Assembly: GCA_018222965.1 (NCBI GenBank)
Contig: JAAEZH010000023.1
Coordinates: 308-64,307 of the forward strand
DNA: 64,000 bases
Source: Bacteroidota bacterium
GTDB taxonomy: Bacteria > Bacteroidota > Bacteroidia > Chitinophagales > Saprospiraceae
Direction: 5' to 3'
The stretch's first letter is position 1. Every line of letters begins with the position of its first letter. The notes under the pieces are model-generated. The model worked only from the letters and a program-made list of their open reading frames with translations, ran no database searches and was not told where the DNA came from. The position numbers were made by a program, and so were the translations under genes. Shown here piece by piece: positions 1-9,210 of this stretch.

Positions 1-964
1 CAGGATCCAGTTGCATCACCTTGTCGCCATAAGCTACTTTTGAAACTTTGGCAACCACTGCTGCCGTACCGGTTCCGAAAGCCTCCTGGAAAACGCCTTT
101 ATCGTAAGCGGCTGCCAATTCGTCGATGCTCAATTTGCGCACCTCTACATCAAAACCTTGATCTTCGAGGATTTGCAGGGCCATTTTCCGGGTAATACCC
201 TTCAGGATGGTTCCTTCATCGGTAGGCGGAGTGATCACTTTTCCGTCGATAACGAAGAAGATATTCATCGTACCAACTTCCTGTACGTACTTAAACTCTT
301 TGGCATCCAGCCACAATACCTGATCGTAGCCTTTTTCATTGGCCAGTTTGGCAGGCAACAGGGATGCGGCGTAGTTACCAGCTGTTTTTGCAGCTCCTAC
401 TCCACCCTGCGCAGCGCGGATGTATTTCGTTTCTGCCAACAAACTTACCGGCTTCGGATAATAAGGCCCTACAGGTCCTGTGAAGATGATGAAGCGGTAC
501 TTTTCGGCAGGTTTCACACCAATAAACTCGTCATTGGCAAACATAAATGGTCGGATATAAAGCGCACTTCCCTTTTGTGGCGGGATCCAGTCTTTATCTA
601 CTCCAACCAGTGCATGCAGGGCTTCCAGAAACTGATCTTCCGGGAAAGCAGGCATACACATCCGTTCGGCAGAAGCATTCAAACGCTCGCCATGTAATTC
701 CGGACGCATAAACAATGGCTCACCGCTTTCGCTTTTTGAGGCTTTCATGCCTTCAAAAATGGCCTGACCATAGTGGAGAACCATGGAAGCAGGGTGAATT
801 TGAAAGTGCTCGAAAGGAACAATGCGGTGGTCGTGCCATTGGCCATCATAATAATCCGCTACAAACATATGGTCGGAAAAGACGCGTCCGAAAGGAATGT
901 TTTCAAAATCGACTTCGTTGATCCTTGATTGATTGGTTTTGGTTATCTTGATGGCAGGCTTCAT
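1..964 (-). CDS. ilvE: Branched-chain amino acid aminotransferase, truncated at left window edge
   Basis: Minus-strand reading frame open from an ATG at 964 to the window edge, so the C-terminus is missing (about 321 residues seen). It is a fold-type IV PLP aminotransferase that interconverts Leu, Ile and Val with their 2-oxo acids in the cytoplasm. The BCAT signatures are visible: LHYGQAIFEGMKA near residue 73, YIRPF near 136, the presumed PLP lysine in AAKTAGNYAAS near 193, and the EVGTMNIFFV block. This is the large (eukaryote/Bacteroidota-like) BCAT type rather than the short E. coli IlvE type. A perfect TAnnTTTG -7 box lies just upstream at 982-989. It is divergent from the gene at 1070. 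Identification is secure; only the 3' end is unseen. Confidence 0.95.
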   Translation of the reverse strand, partial: MKPAIKITKTNQSRINEVDFENIPFGRVFSDHMFVADYYDGQWHDHRIVPFEHFQIHPASMVLHYGQAIFEGMKASKSESGEPLFMRPELHGERLNASAERMCMPAFPEDQFLEALHALVGVDKDWIPPQKGSALYIRPFMFANDEFIGVKPAEKYRFIIFTGPVGPYYPKPVSLLAETKYIRAAQGGVGAAKTAGNYAASLLPAKLANEKGYDQVLWLDAKEFKYVQEVGTMNIFFVIDGKVITPPTDEGTILKGITRKMALQILEDQGFDVEVRKLSIDELAAAYDKGVFQEAFGTGTAAVVAKVSKVAYGDKVMQLDP

Positions 965-981
965 ATTGATAAATTTTAATA

Positions 982-989
982 CAAAGTTA
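982..989 (-). promoter_or_regulatory. ilvE: Bacteroidota -7 box of the ilvE promoter
   Basis: Read on the minus strand the bases are TAACTTTG, a full match to TAnnTTTG. The ilvE ATG lies 18 bp downstream, leaving a leader of only about 10 nt. No clear TTTG -33 box is visible upstream, where the sequence is a T-rich tract. Confidence 0.6.
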
Positions 990-1069
990 AAAAAAATTTC
1001 ATATTTGCATAAAATAATGCATTGAACTTCTTTTTAATTCTGAATAATAACAAAAAAGAGAATATAATT

Positions 1070-1513
1070 TTGAATTCAGTATTCCCGGAATTTCAAATAT
1101 TTGCCACAGGAGATGCGAAACAGCCGTCTAAACAGGCAAAACCAGCGGCCGGCAAACGCATTTTGCTCGTTTCAGATACGGAGATCGCCCCGCATCGGGA
1201 AATGGTCGGCAAAATGATCGGAGCCATTCAATTTGATCTGGTCTCTGATGTCCAGACCATAGAGATAACAACTGAGGAGGCCTTCAGTTTGATGCGGCTG
1301 TGCCGCGGCTCTGATATCAAAGAAATCATCCTTTTTGGGATTGACCCCGAGAAACTGGGGCTCCATCTGGAATGGCCCTTGTTTCGGCCGCTATTATTAT
1401 CAGGTTACAAAATCCTGCAGGCTGAATCACTTAATAAAATCTCAAACAACAAAGACAACAAGTTAAAGCTTTGGAACGCATTGCAGCAAATGTTTCCGGC
1501 CCAAACGAAATAA
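1070..1513 (+). CDS. Conserved hypothetical protein, possible HolD-like (DNA polymerase III psi) subunit
   Basis: About 147 residues if translation begins at the TTG at 1070; the frame is open further up to a TTG at 1022, but that lies too close to the putative promoter (CATATTTG ending near 1007). No ATG is available in frame near the start. I do not recognise the family with certainty. The layout is reminiscent of HolD: a strand such as KRILLVSD, a short helix with MVGKMIGAIQFD, an EIILFGID strand, and a C-terminal helix KLKLWNALQQMF that resembles the LW..L end of psi. The stop lies 2 nt before the rdgB ATG, so the two are surely co-translated. The alternative is simply a Bacteroidota-specific unknown protein. 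Function is inference; existence of the gene is well supported by its tight coupling to rdgB. Confidence 0.7.
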   Translation: MNSVFPEFQIFATGDAKQPSKQAKPAAGKRILLVSDTEIAPHREMVGKMIGAIQFDLVSDVQTIEITTEEAFSLMRLCRGSDIKEIILFGIDPEKLGLHLEWPLFRPLLLSGYKILQAESLNKISNNKDNKLKLWNALQQMFPAQTK

Positions 1514-1515
1514 GT

Positions 1516-2091
1516 ATGATACAACTCACTTTTGCCACCGGTAACCCCAATAAGATAAAAGAAGTTGCCGGCATTTTAGGCAAATCCTACAAAATCGAAA
1601 GTCTGGCCGATATTGGTGCTCCGCTGGACCTCCCCGAAACACGGGGAACCCTGGAAGGCAATGCCAAACAAAAAGCCGAATATGTGGTGGACCATTTTGG
1701 GAAGAATTGTTTCTCCGAGGATACCGGACTGGAAATCGAAGCATTAAACGGAGCACCCGGTGTTATTTCTGCACGCTATGCCGGTCCGGAAAAGGATTCC
1801 ATAGCCAATATGAATCTCGTTTTGCAACAATTGCAGGGAGAATCCAACCGCAAAGCACAATTTCGAACGGTCATCGCACTGATCCAGGACGGCAAAACAC
1901 ATTTATTTGAAGGCATCCTGAAGGGAGATATTTTATTGGAGCCTGTCGGCGAAGGCGGCTTCGGGTATGATCCCATTTTCCGTCCGGAGGGCTACGACAT
2001 CAGCCTGGCCCAGATGCCGGCCGCAGAAAAAAACAAGATCAGTCATCGGGCAAAGGCGATGGAGAAGTTGGTGGGGTGGTTGGCTGGTTAG
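1516..2091 (+). CDS. rdgB: Non-canonical purine NTP pyrophosphatase (RdgB/HAM1 family)
   Basis: A 191-residue protein that hydrolyses dITP, ITP and XTP to monophosphates and so keeps deaminated purines out of DNA and RNA. Family hallmarks are the N-terminal FATGNPNKIKE substrate loop, FSEDTGLEIEALNGAPGVISARYAG in the centre, GFGYDPIF, and the C-terminal KNKISHRAKA motif. Length is typical. The start was placed at the ATG at 1516 because the family begins immediately before the FATGN motif; the frame itself opens 45 bases earlier inside the upstream gene. It follows the possible HolD-like gene with a 2-nt gap, which would put two DNA-metabolism genes in one unit. The region after the stop is repeat-rich. 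Confidence 0.95.
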   Translation: MIQLTFATGNPNKIKEVAGILGKSYKIESLADIGAPLDLPETRGTLEGNAKQKAEYVVDHFGKNCFSEDTGLEIEALNGAPGVISARYAGPEKDSIANMNLVLQQLQGESNRKAQFRTVIALIQDGKTHLFEGILKGDILLEPVGEGGFGYDPIFRPEGYDISLAQMPAAEKNKISHRAKAMEKLVGWLAG

Positions 2092-2450
2092 CTTGTTTGA
2101 TACGTTTGATACGTTTGATACGTTTGATACGAATTTAAAGAGTATATGGCAATTCCCAATTTTTCATTTCCCGCTTTACATTTCTTCCCTTTGGGCTAGG
2201 TTGAGAATCCGCCGGAGGCGGATGGTTGAGATGCCCGGCTAAAGCGGGCAAGGTAGAGCGGTGTCGATGGGTGCATGGTCAATAAGAATTTCCGCTCAAC
2301 TCTAAACAATTCCAATTTTACCTTTTACATTTCCCGTTTTACCTTTTACATTTAGACATCTCATTCTCCATTAAAAATTATTTCCCCTATTTTCGTATCT
2401 TAAATAGCACCAAATAGTTTGAAAAAGCGTTTTGGTCCTAAGCAGCAGGT
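2092..2450. repeat. Intergenic repeat block: TTTGATACG tandem array, hairpin element copy I, promoter region
   Basis: No gene is visible. At about 2097-2131 the 9-mer TTTGATACG is repeated four times. From 2117 to about 2310 runs copy I of an element that recurs almost unchanged at 3721-3899. It holds two strong hairpins, ATCCGCC-GGA-GGCGGAT (2207-2223) and TGCCCG-N7-CGGGCA (2232-2250), separated by GGTTGAG boxes. A near-consensus -7 box TATTTTCG (2388-2395) probably drives the gene at 2451. Confidence 0.8.
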
Positions 2451-3722
2451 ATGAATTCCGAAAACTTTTCAGATTTTATCGAGCAACCCTCGCATCTGTA
2501 CCAGATTCCCTACGAGGAACTGAAGTCTCTGGTATTGCAATACCCCTATTGCCAGAACCTGCGGTATCTCCTGCTCAAAAAAAGTAAGATCGAAAACCAC
2601 CGGGAATACGATAAGAACCTGCACATGGCAGCGACCTTCAGCCCGGACCGGACCTTCCTTTTCAACCAGATAAAAAAGACTGTTGTCACCCAGGAAAAAG
2701 AGGAAGCCTACGAACTCAACGAGGACTTTCTCGAACTCCGCGACCTGAATGAGGTTCGGAATGCCATGGCCGATTTTCAGGAAGAATCCGAAAAGATCAA
2801 AGTACCCAAAGAAGAAAGCCTGGTGATCGACCCGGGACCATCAGTACCCGATGAAGGAATCCCCTCTGCCGGAAGCGACAAATACGATGCTCCATTTGAC
2901 TTTTCAGATGATGAAATCGAGGAAGAGCCGGAAGAGATCCCGAAATCGTCGCAACAGGACAACACGCTAGATCCTCCTGCTCCCCCAACAGAAATTCCGC
3001 TCACTGCCCTAATGGGAGATATTTTGCCATCTATTGGTGAAGTTATTGACTGGGTGGCTATGAGTCAAATTCAAATCGAGGAAGAACAGCTTAGTCAGGA
3101 AGTGCCGAGCCCGACAGAAGAACCCCGTGTTTCACTCACTGATCTATTAGCTGACATCCTGCCTGCCATGGAAGCCCTTCCCGGGGCCATTCCCGATTTC
3201 CCGGAGCCTCCATTGGAAGCGCAAAGCCAGGTTGAAGAAGCACCAGATGAGCAACAAGATGAAGATACACAGGAAGAATCAAACCCGGCACCTCCAATAG
3301 CAGAGCCGGTAGAACTCGAAATTACCAATGTTCCGGAGGATGAGGATGAGGATGAGGAAATTATCGAACAACAGGAAAAGCAGGTAGAATCCGGGCCAAA
3401 ACCCACGCCAAAGGCTTCCTTTAGTAGTTGGTTGAAGCAATTCCAGTCTCCACAAGTCAGTGTCCAAATGGACAAGGTCATGGAAACCGAAAAGCTGCAA
3501 AAGAAAAAAAAGAAGAAGAAAAAAAAGAAAGTCAAAGATCCCGCCAAAGAACTCGCCATTCAATCTGTTCAGGAGCAAGGTGTTGCTTCCGAAACGCTGG
3601 CATCCATTCTCGCCCAACAAGGACATTATTCCAAGGCTCTTCAAATGTACAAGCAGCTAAAAGCAGAAAACCCGGATAAGGCTGACTACTTTCAGAAGAT
3701 GATTGATGGGTTAAAACGTTGA
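2451..3722 (+). CDS. Acidic, polylysine-containing hypothetical protein with C-terminal TPR-like helices
   Basis: 423 residues, no signal peptide. The N-terminal 75 residues (YQIPYEELKSLVLQYPYCQNLRYLL and on) form a compact, conserved-looking helical domain. Residues about 80-310 are low complexity and very acidic (E, P, D runs, DEDEDEEIIEQQE). A lysine run of 11 residues sits near 350-360. The last 50 residues (ASETLASILAQQGHYSKALQMYKQL and on) look like one or two TPR helices. I do not recognise a function; in Bacteroidota such genes often precede secG, as here, which might hint at a role around secretion. The A/G-rich tract encoding the lysines (about 3500-3530) is slippage-prone. Its stop codon lies in the first bases of repeat copy II. 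Confidence 0.85.
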   Translation: MNSENFSDFIEQPSHLYQIPYEELKSLVLQYPYCQNLRYLLLKKSKIENHREYDKNLHMAATFSPDRTFLFNQIKKTVVTQEKEEAYELNEDFLELRDLNEVRNAMADFQEESEKIKVPKEESLVIDPGPSVPDEGIPSAGSDKYDAPFDFSDDEIEEEPEEIPKSSQQDNTLDPPAPPTEIPLTALMGDILPSIGEVIDWVAMSQIQIEEEQLSQEVPSPTEEPRVSLTDLLADILPAMEALPGAIPDFPEPPLEAQSQVEEAPDEQQDEDTQEESNPAPPIAEPVELEITNVPEDEDEDEEIIEQQEKQVESGPKPTPKASFSSWLKQFQSPQVSVQMDKVMETEKLQKKKKKKKKKKVKDPAKELAIQSVQEQGVASETLASILAQQGHYSKALQMYKQLKAENPDKADYFQKMIDGLKR

Positions 3723-3899
3723 TACGTTTGATACGAATTTAAAGAGTATCTGGCAATTCCTAGTTTTACATTTCTTCCCTTTGGGCTTGGTTGAGAATCC
3801 GCCGGAGGCGGATGGTTGAGATGCCCGGCTAAAGCGGGCAAGGTAGAACGGTGCCGATGGGTGCATGGTTAATAAGAATTTCCGCTCAACTCTAAACGA
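3721..3899 (+). repeat. Hairpin element copy II, direct repeat of 2117-2310
   Basis: Nearly identical to copy I apart from a deletion of about 14 bases and a few substitutions. Both hairpins are preserved exactly (ATCCGCC-GGA-GGCGGAT and TGCCCG-N7-CGGGCA). The two copies bracket the gene at 2451-3722, and this copy begins inside that gene's stop codon. Confidence 0.9.
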
Positions 3900-3945
3900 T
3901 TTCCATTCTTCATTCAACATTCTACATTTTAAATTAAAATTCTCT

Positions 3946-3953
3946 TATCTTTG
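3946..3953 (+). promoter_or_regulatory. secG: -7 box for secG
   Basis: TATCTTTG matches TAnnTTTG fully and lies 60 bp before the secG ATG, giving a leader of roughly 50 nt. No convincing -33 TTTG is seen. Confidence 0.55.
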
Positions 3954-4012
3954 CCAAACTTTTGATGGCCGGAAGTATATGTGGCCGTTAACCTTGTACT
4001 AAAGAATAGATT

Positions 4013-4279
4013 ATGACTACCGCGTTAACTGTACTGATTGCATTGATTTGCGTGTTGCTGATGGGAGCCATCCTGATTCAGAATCCAAAAGGAGGCGGAG
4101 TAGACGCTACTTTTGGCGGAAGCGCAGCCAACCAGATGTTTGGTGCTGCCAAATCAACAGATTTTATTGAAAAAGCGACCTGGTACCTCGTCATTGCACT
4201 GGCGGTACTTTGCATTATCACAGCTATTACCGTAAACGGCGGAATGGGCGGTGGTGAAATTCCGCTTCAATCTCAATAA
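4013..4279 (+). CDS. secG: Preprotein translocase subunit SecG
   Basis: 88 residues with the SecG arrangement: a first membrane helix (LTVLIALICVLLMGAILI, about 4-22), the cytoplasmic loop NPKGGGVDATFGGSAANQMFGA typical of SecG, and a second helix (WYLVIALAVLCIITAITV, about 54-71). SecG sits beside SecYE in the inner membrane and assists SecA-driven export. Length and topology are normal for the phylum. It follows the acidic TPR-tailed protein and precedes groES, but its own terminator (4302-4339) separates it from groES. Confidence 0.93.
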   Translation: MTTALTVLIALICVLLMGAILIQNPKGGGVDATFGGSAANQMFGAAKSTDFIEKATWYLVIALAVLCIITAITVNGGMGGGEIPLQSQ

Positions 4280-4301
4280 GGCCAGACAGCCTGACACCAA
4301 T

Positions 4302-4339
4302 AAAAGCCTGTTCGTTTTTCCGGACAGGCTTTTGTTTTT
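4302..4339 (+). terminator. secG: Intrinsic terminator of secG
   Basis: Perfect 10-bp stem AAAAGCCTGT (4302-4311) with ACAGGCTTTT (4324-4333), 12-nt loop, followed by GTTTTT. It lies 23 bp past the secG stop. Confidence 0.9.
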
Positions 4340-4405
4340 CAGGACACTGACACTTTGACAATTTGACACCTGCCACCAGACAGGCTGTACCATTGGCGGA
4401 AAAAA

Positions 4406-4440
4406 ATGACAGATCGTCATAAAAATCCAGATTGGCACGA
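4406..4440 (+). promoter_or_regulatory. Candidate groESL control region: inverted repeat plus TTGGCACG box
   Basis: ATGAC-AGATC-GTCAT (4406-4420) is a perfect 5-bp inverted repeat; 11 bp further on lies TTGGCACG (4432-4439). There is no CIRCE element and no TAnnTTTG box before groES, so this pair is the best candidate for a heat-stress promoter/operator. It is weak as a sigma-54 site because the -12 GC is not at the right distance. Functional assignment is inference. Confidence 0.4.
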
Positions 4441-4505
4441 CCTCTGATGTGCATGGATATGTAATATTATTTCTTTCAATCACAATTGGAAAAATCAACG
4501 GACTT

Positions 4506-4769
4506 ATGAAGCCCATTAATGACCGTGTAGTTGTCAAGCCGGCTCCGGCGGAAGAAAAGACTTCTGGTGGTATTATCATCCCTGACACTGCCAAAGAAAA
4601 GCCTCAGCGTGGCGAAGTCGTTGCCGTTGGACCTGGCAAGGATGGCAATAAGATGACTGTGCAACAAGGCGATATTGTTCTCTATGGAAAATATGCCGGT
4701 ACAGAACTGCATCACGAAGGCCAGGACTACCTGATCATGCGAGAAGACGACATCCTGGTTGTCCTCTAA
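4506..4769 (+). CDS. groES: Co-chaperonin GroES
   Basis: 87 residues, slightly short but complete. It carries the GroES features in order: [19 protein letters not shown], the mobile loop [10 protein letters not shown] (about 22-31) that binds Gro[26 protein letters not shown] and the C-terminal REDDILVVL. It forms the seven-membered lid of the GroEL chamber. The start at 4506 was chosen because the family begins with MxPLxDRVxVKP; an upstream in-frame ATG at 4449 would add 19 residues foreign to the family. groEL follows after 103 bp with no terminator between, so they form the usual two-gene operon. Confidence 0.95.
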   Translation: MKPINDRVVVKPAPAEEKTSGGIIIPDTAKEKPQRGEVVAVGPGKDGNKMTVQQGDIVLYGKYAGTELHHEGQDYLIMREDDILVVL

Positions 4770-4848
4770 GCTTTTTTTCCTGACCGGATTGCGTGTTGAA
4801 AACAACACGTCCTTTCGCGTCAGATGTAGCTCCCTTTTATTTTGCTAA

Positions 4849-6510
<1,662 letters not shown>

Positions 6511-6537
6511 TCAGGTTTTTAGCACAAAAAAAACCAG

Positions 6538-6571
6538 GCCGCGTGAGAGCAATCTCATGCGGCTTTTTTTT
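6538..6571 (+). terminator. groEL: Intrinsic terminator of groESL
   Basis: GCCGCGTGAGA with CTCATGCGGC forms a 10-bp stem (one G-T pair) at 6538-6563 followed by eight T. The T-run is also part of the TTTG -33 box of the next promoter. Confidence 0.92.
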
Positions 6572-6597
6572 GCCCTCTAAACTCTTTCCTATTTTTG
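6569..6597 (+). promoter_or_regulatory. Promoter of the WbqC-family gene
   Basis: TTTG at 6569-6572, 17-bp spacer, then TATTTTTG at 6590-6597: an ideal Bacteroidota -33/-7 pair. The ATG at 6612 follows within 15 bp, so the leader is very short. The -33 box overlaps the T-run of the groEL terminator. Confidence 0.8.
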
Positions 6598-6611
6598 CCA
6601 AAACGAAACGC

Positions 6612-7226
6612 ATGTCCGTCCTGCTCGAAGCCTGCTACTTACCTCCGGTTTCCTGGTTTTCTGCCGCGAAAACCCACGGGCCCCTTATCATTGAGCAGCA
6701 CGAGAACTACAACAAAGGTTCCTACCGAAACCGCTGCCACCTGGCCGGCAGCCACGGCCTTATCCGTCTCTCCATCCCCTTACTCAAAGGCAAACACCGT
6801 CAGATGCCCATTCGGGAAGTAGAAATCGATTATCGGGAAGGCTGGGTTCGACAACACTGGCGTAGCATACAATCGGCTTATGGCAAATCGCCCTTCTTCG
6901 AGTTTTACATGGATGAACTTAAAGAAATTTACGACTCCCCACCTGCCGGACTATTCGACTGGAATATGTCTTTGATCAATTGGTTGTTTGTGCAGCTTTC
7001 GCTGAATGTCGATGTGCAACTGAGTACAGATTTTGTTAAGGATCCAGACGGTGTGCTCGATCTTCGCGACAGCATCCGTCCTGGTAAATCCAAGGGGAAT
7101 AACAAATGGGAAACAACTCCAAAACCCTATCCCCAGGTTTTTCAGGATCGATTCGGATTTATCCCCGATCTGAGCATACTGGACCTGTTATTTTGTCAGG
7201 GTCCGCAAGCGAGTGTTTATATTTAG
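6612..7226 (+). CDS. WbqC family protein
   Basis: 204 residues. The family is recognised from the N-terminal EACYLPPVSWFSAAK, the ENYNKGSYRNRCHL block, LSIPL, the HWRSIQSAYGKSPFFEFY motif and the C-terminal FIPDLSILDLLFCQGP. WbqC-like proteins occur in O-antigen and amino-sugar gene clusters and elsewhere, but their biochemical role is not settled. The start at 6612 fits the promoter directly upstream; the reading frame itself is open into groEL. It stands alone between the groEL terminator and a repeat-rich spacer, so context gives no function. Confidence 0.88.
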   Translation: MSVLLEACYLPPVSWFSAAKTHGPLIIEQHENYNKGSYRNRCHLAGSHGLIRLSIPLLKGKHRQMPIREVEIDYREGWVRQHWRSIQSAYGKSPFFEFYMDELKEIYDSPPAGLFDWNMSLINWLFVQLSLNVDVQLSTDFVKDPDGVLDLRDSIRPGKSKGNNKWETTPKPYPQVFQDRFGFIPDLSILDLLFCQGPQASVYI

Positions 7227-7264
7227 GTGAGCGTTGAGAGAGGAAAGTTGAGCGATAAACGCTT

Positions 7265-7390
7265 ATTTGAAACACAAAAGAACCAGACCAAAACCAACCT
7301 CAACCCTACCGTTTGCCGAAGGCAAACGACTCAACCAAAAGACCGCACAAGCGGGCAACTCAACCGGAGCGAAGCGACCTAAACCTCTAT
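7265..7390 (-). repeat. Hairpin/GGTTGAG intergenic element, inverted copy
   Basis: Read on the minus strand this shows the same modular plan as 2117-2310: GGTTGAG-type boxes alternating with tiny hairpins, GTTTGCC-GAA-GGCAAAC (7311-7327) and CCGC-ACAA-GCGG (7343-7354). The downstream reading frame stays open through it, so start prediction for the next gene may wrongly include it. Confidence 0.7.
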
Positions 7391-7452
7391 TCCAACAAAA
7401 TTGTTTACATTTCAAGTTGTATTCCAACTTTTACAGAACCAAAGCAGACAAG

Positions 7453-9210
7453 TTGTCCAGAATACTAGACCAAAAAATCCAAAGCCTCAAGGCACGCGTA
7501 GCTGAAAGCGTTAAACAACTGCATCAGCTGACGCTGGATATCAAGCACCAAAAGCTTTCCGATACCGTAAATGAATTGCGAAACCGCATCGATGAACCCT
7601 TCATGTTTGTCATCGTCGGGGAGGTGAAAGCGGGGAAAAGCAGCTTTGTGAATGCCTTGCTCGAATCCTCCGAAGAAATTACTGAAGTCGGGCCCCAACC
7701 GGTTACCGATACCGTGCAACAAATCCTCTACGGTGAAGAACCTCAAACGGTGGTGATCAATCCATACCTCAAACGTATCCATCGACCTATTCCCATTTTA
7801 CAGGAAATTGCCATCGTGGATACACCAGGTACCAATACGATCATCGAACAACATCAGGAAATTACCGAGCGCTTTATACCCGCTTCCGATCTGATCGTTT
7901 TTGTCTTTGAAGCGAAGAACCCCTATCGGCAGTCTGCCTGGGATTTCTTTGATTACATCCACGACGACTGGCGCAAGAAAACCATCTTCGTCCTGCAGCA
8001 AAAAGACCTGCTTCCCGAAGCAGATTTACATATTAATGAGAAAGGCGTACATGACCACGCCCACAAAAAAGGACTCGAAGACCCCTATGTATTTTCCGTT
8101 TCCGCCAAACAGGAACAGGAAGGAGAAACAGCAGTAAGCGGCTTTGAGGAAGTCCGAAAATACATCCGCAATTATGTGACCGGCGGACGAGCCCCGGTGC
8201 TCAAATTGCAAAACAACCTGGAAACCGCTTTGCGCATTAGCGAAGAAGTTGGCCAGGGAATCAGCGACAGAGAAAAACAGTGGGAAGCCGATGTGGCCTT
8301 CCGCGCAGACGTGAAAGAGAGCCTGGAGAAACAAGAAGGACGGGCAAGGCGTCAGGTCGGCATACTGGTCGAAAACCTCCAGGCCGGCTACGACCGCATT
8401 TCCCGCCAAAAACAGCAGGAACTTGCATCCGGGCTCTCTTTTTGGTCTTTGATACGCCGCTCCATTGCCGGTATTTTCCGAAAACAATCCTCTGCCACGG
8501 AATGGCTGGAAGGACTGGCCGCCGAACTGGAAAAAGACCTCAAATTGGAATTGCGCGAAAAGCTCGAACTAGGCGTCATCGACCTGGCCGAATCCATTCA
8601 GGATATGGCTAAGAACATCGATCAAAAGATCGCCAGTAGCGAGACCATCCTCAAAAACAACCACGCCATATTCAGCGATATTGCCGAAAAACGCAGCCAG
8701 GTGCTGGCTGACCTGCAGGATGCCTTTGGCCACTTCCTCAAGCGATCTGAAAACTTTACAGCCGAAGAGCTTTTCCCAAACACAAAGTCCCTGTCGCCAA
8801 ACCTCGTTACAGGTAGTGGAATTGCCGTGATCGGAGCTATCCTGACAGCACTTACACAAAGCGTGGCCTTTGATATTACCGGAGGGGTCCTGACCACCGT
8901 CGGACTTCTATTTGCCGGAATTACCACTTCCGTGAAAAAGCGAAAAATTCAGAACGGCTTCCGCAAGGAACTGGAAAAAGGCCGGAACCAACTGGGAGAA
9001 GAATTGTCTGAAAAACTAGAACTGTATGTCCAGCAAATCCGCGAAAAGATCGATGGCAACTTTGAAGAATTTGATGAACTGCTGGAACAGGAGGAAGAAC
9101 AAATAAAAAAACTGTTGCACGCCCGGCAGGAGCTGGACAAACAAATGGATGATGCTCGTCTGGAAACCGGAAGCGTGCTCCACGAAATTGCCCAAAATAA
9201 AACAACATGA
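7453..9210 (+). CDS. Dynamin-family GTPase with C-terminal membrane segment
   Basis: About 585 residues from the TTG at 7453. GTPase motifs are all present: P-loop GEVKAGKSS (about 55-63), a switch threonine in PVTDTVQQ, G3 DTPG (about 123-126) and a G4-like QQKD. Long coiled-coil helices follow (about 200-440), then a hydrophobic pair GIAVIGAILTALTQ / GGVLTTVGLLFAGI (about 455-495), and a further coiled coil to the end. This is the plan of bacterial dynamin-like proteins, which bind and remodel membranes. The frame extends to 7267 through a repeat element; other possible TTG starts are 7417 and 7267. The stop overlaps the ATG of the next gene (ATGA), so the two are coupled. Confidence 0.85.
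   Translation: MSRILDQKIQSLKARVAESVKQLHQLTLDIKHQKLSDTVNELRNRIDEPFMFVIVGEVKAGKSSFVNALLESSEEITEVGPQPVTDTVQQILYGEEPQTVVINPYLKRIHRPIPILQEIAIVDTPGTNTIIEQHQEITERFIPASDLIVFVFEAKNPYRQSAWDFFDYIHDDWRKKTIFVLQQKDLLPEADLHINEKGVHDHAHKKGLEDPYVFSVSAKQEQEGETAVSGFEEVRKYIRNYVTGGRAPVLKLQNNLETALRISEEVGQGISDREKQWEADVAFRADVKESLEKQEGRARRQVGILVENLQAGYDRISRQKQQELASGLSFWSLIRRSIAGIFRKQSSATEWLEGLAAELEKDLKLELREKLELGVIDLAESIQDMAKNIDQKIASSETILKNNHAIFSDIAEKRSQVLADLQDAFGHFLKRSENFTAEELFPNTKSLSPNLVTGSGIAVIGAILTALTQSVAFDITGGVLTTVGLLFAGITTSVKKRKIQNGFRKELEKGRNQLGEELSEKLELYVQQIREKIDGNFEEFDELLEQEEEQIKKLLHARQELDKQMDDARLETGSVLHEIAQNKTT

Noticed and set aside
3095-3559. Minus-strand frame of 154 codons opposite the acidic/polylysine gene
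   Set aside because: Ser- and Phe-rich mirror image of the low-complexity plus-strand gene; no start context or domain.
4432-4455. Sigma-54 promoter before groES
   Set aside because: TTGGCACG fits the -24 part but the GC of the -12 part is not 10 bp from GG.
4340-4505. CIRCE (HrcA) element before groES
   Set aside because: No TTAGCACTC-N9-GAGTGCTAA or close variant is present.
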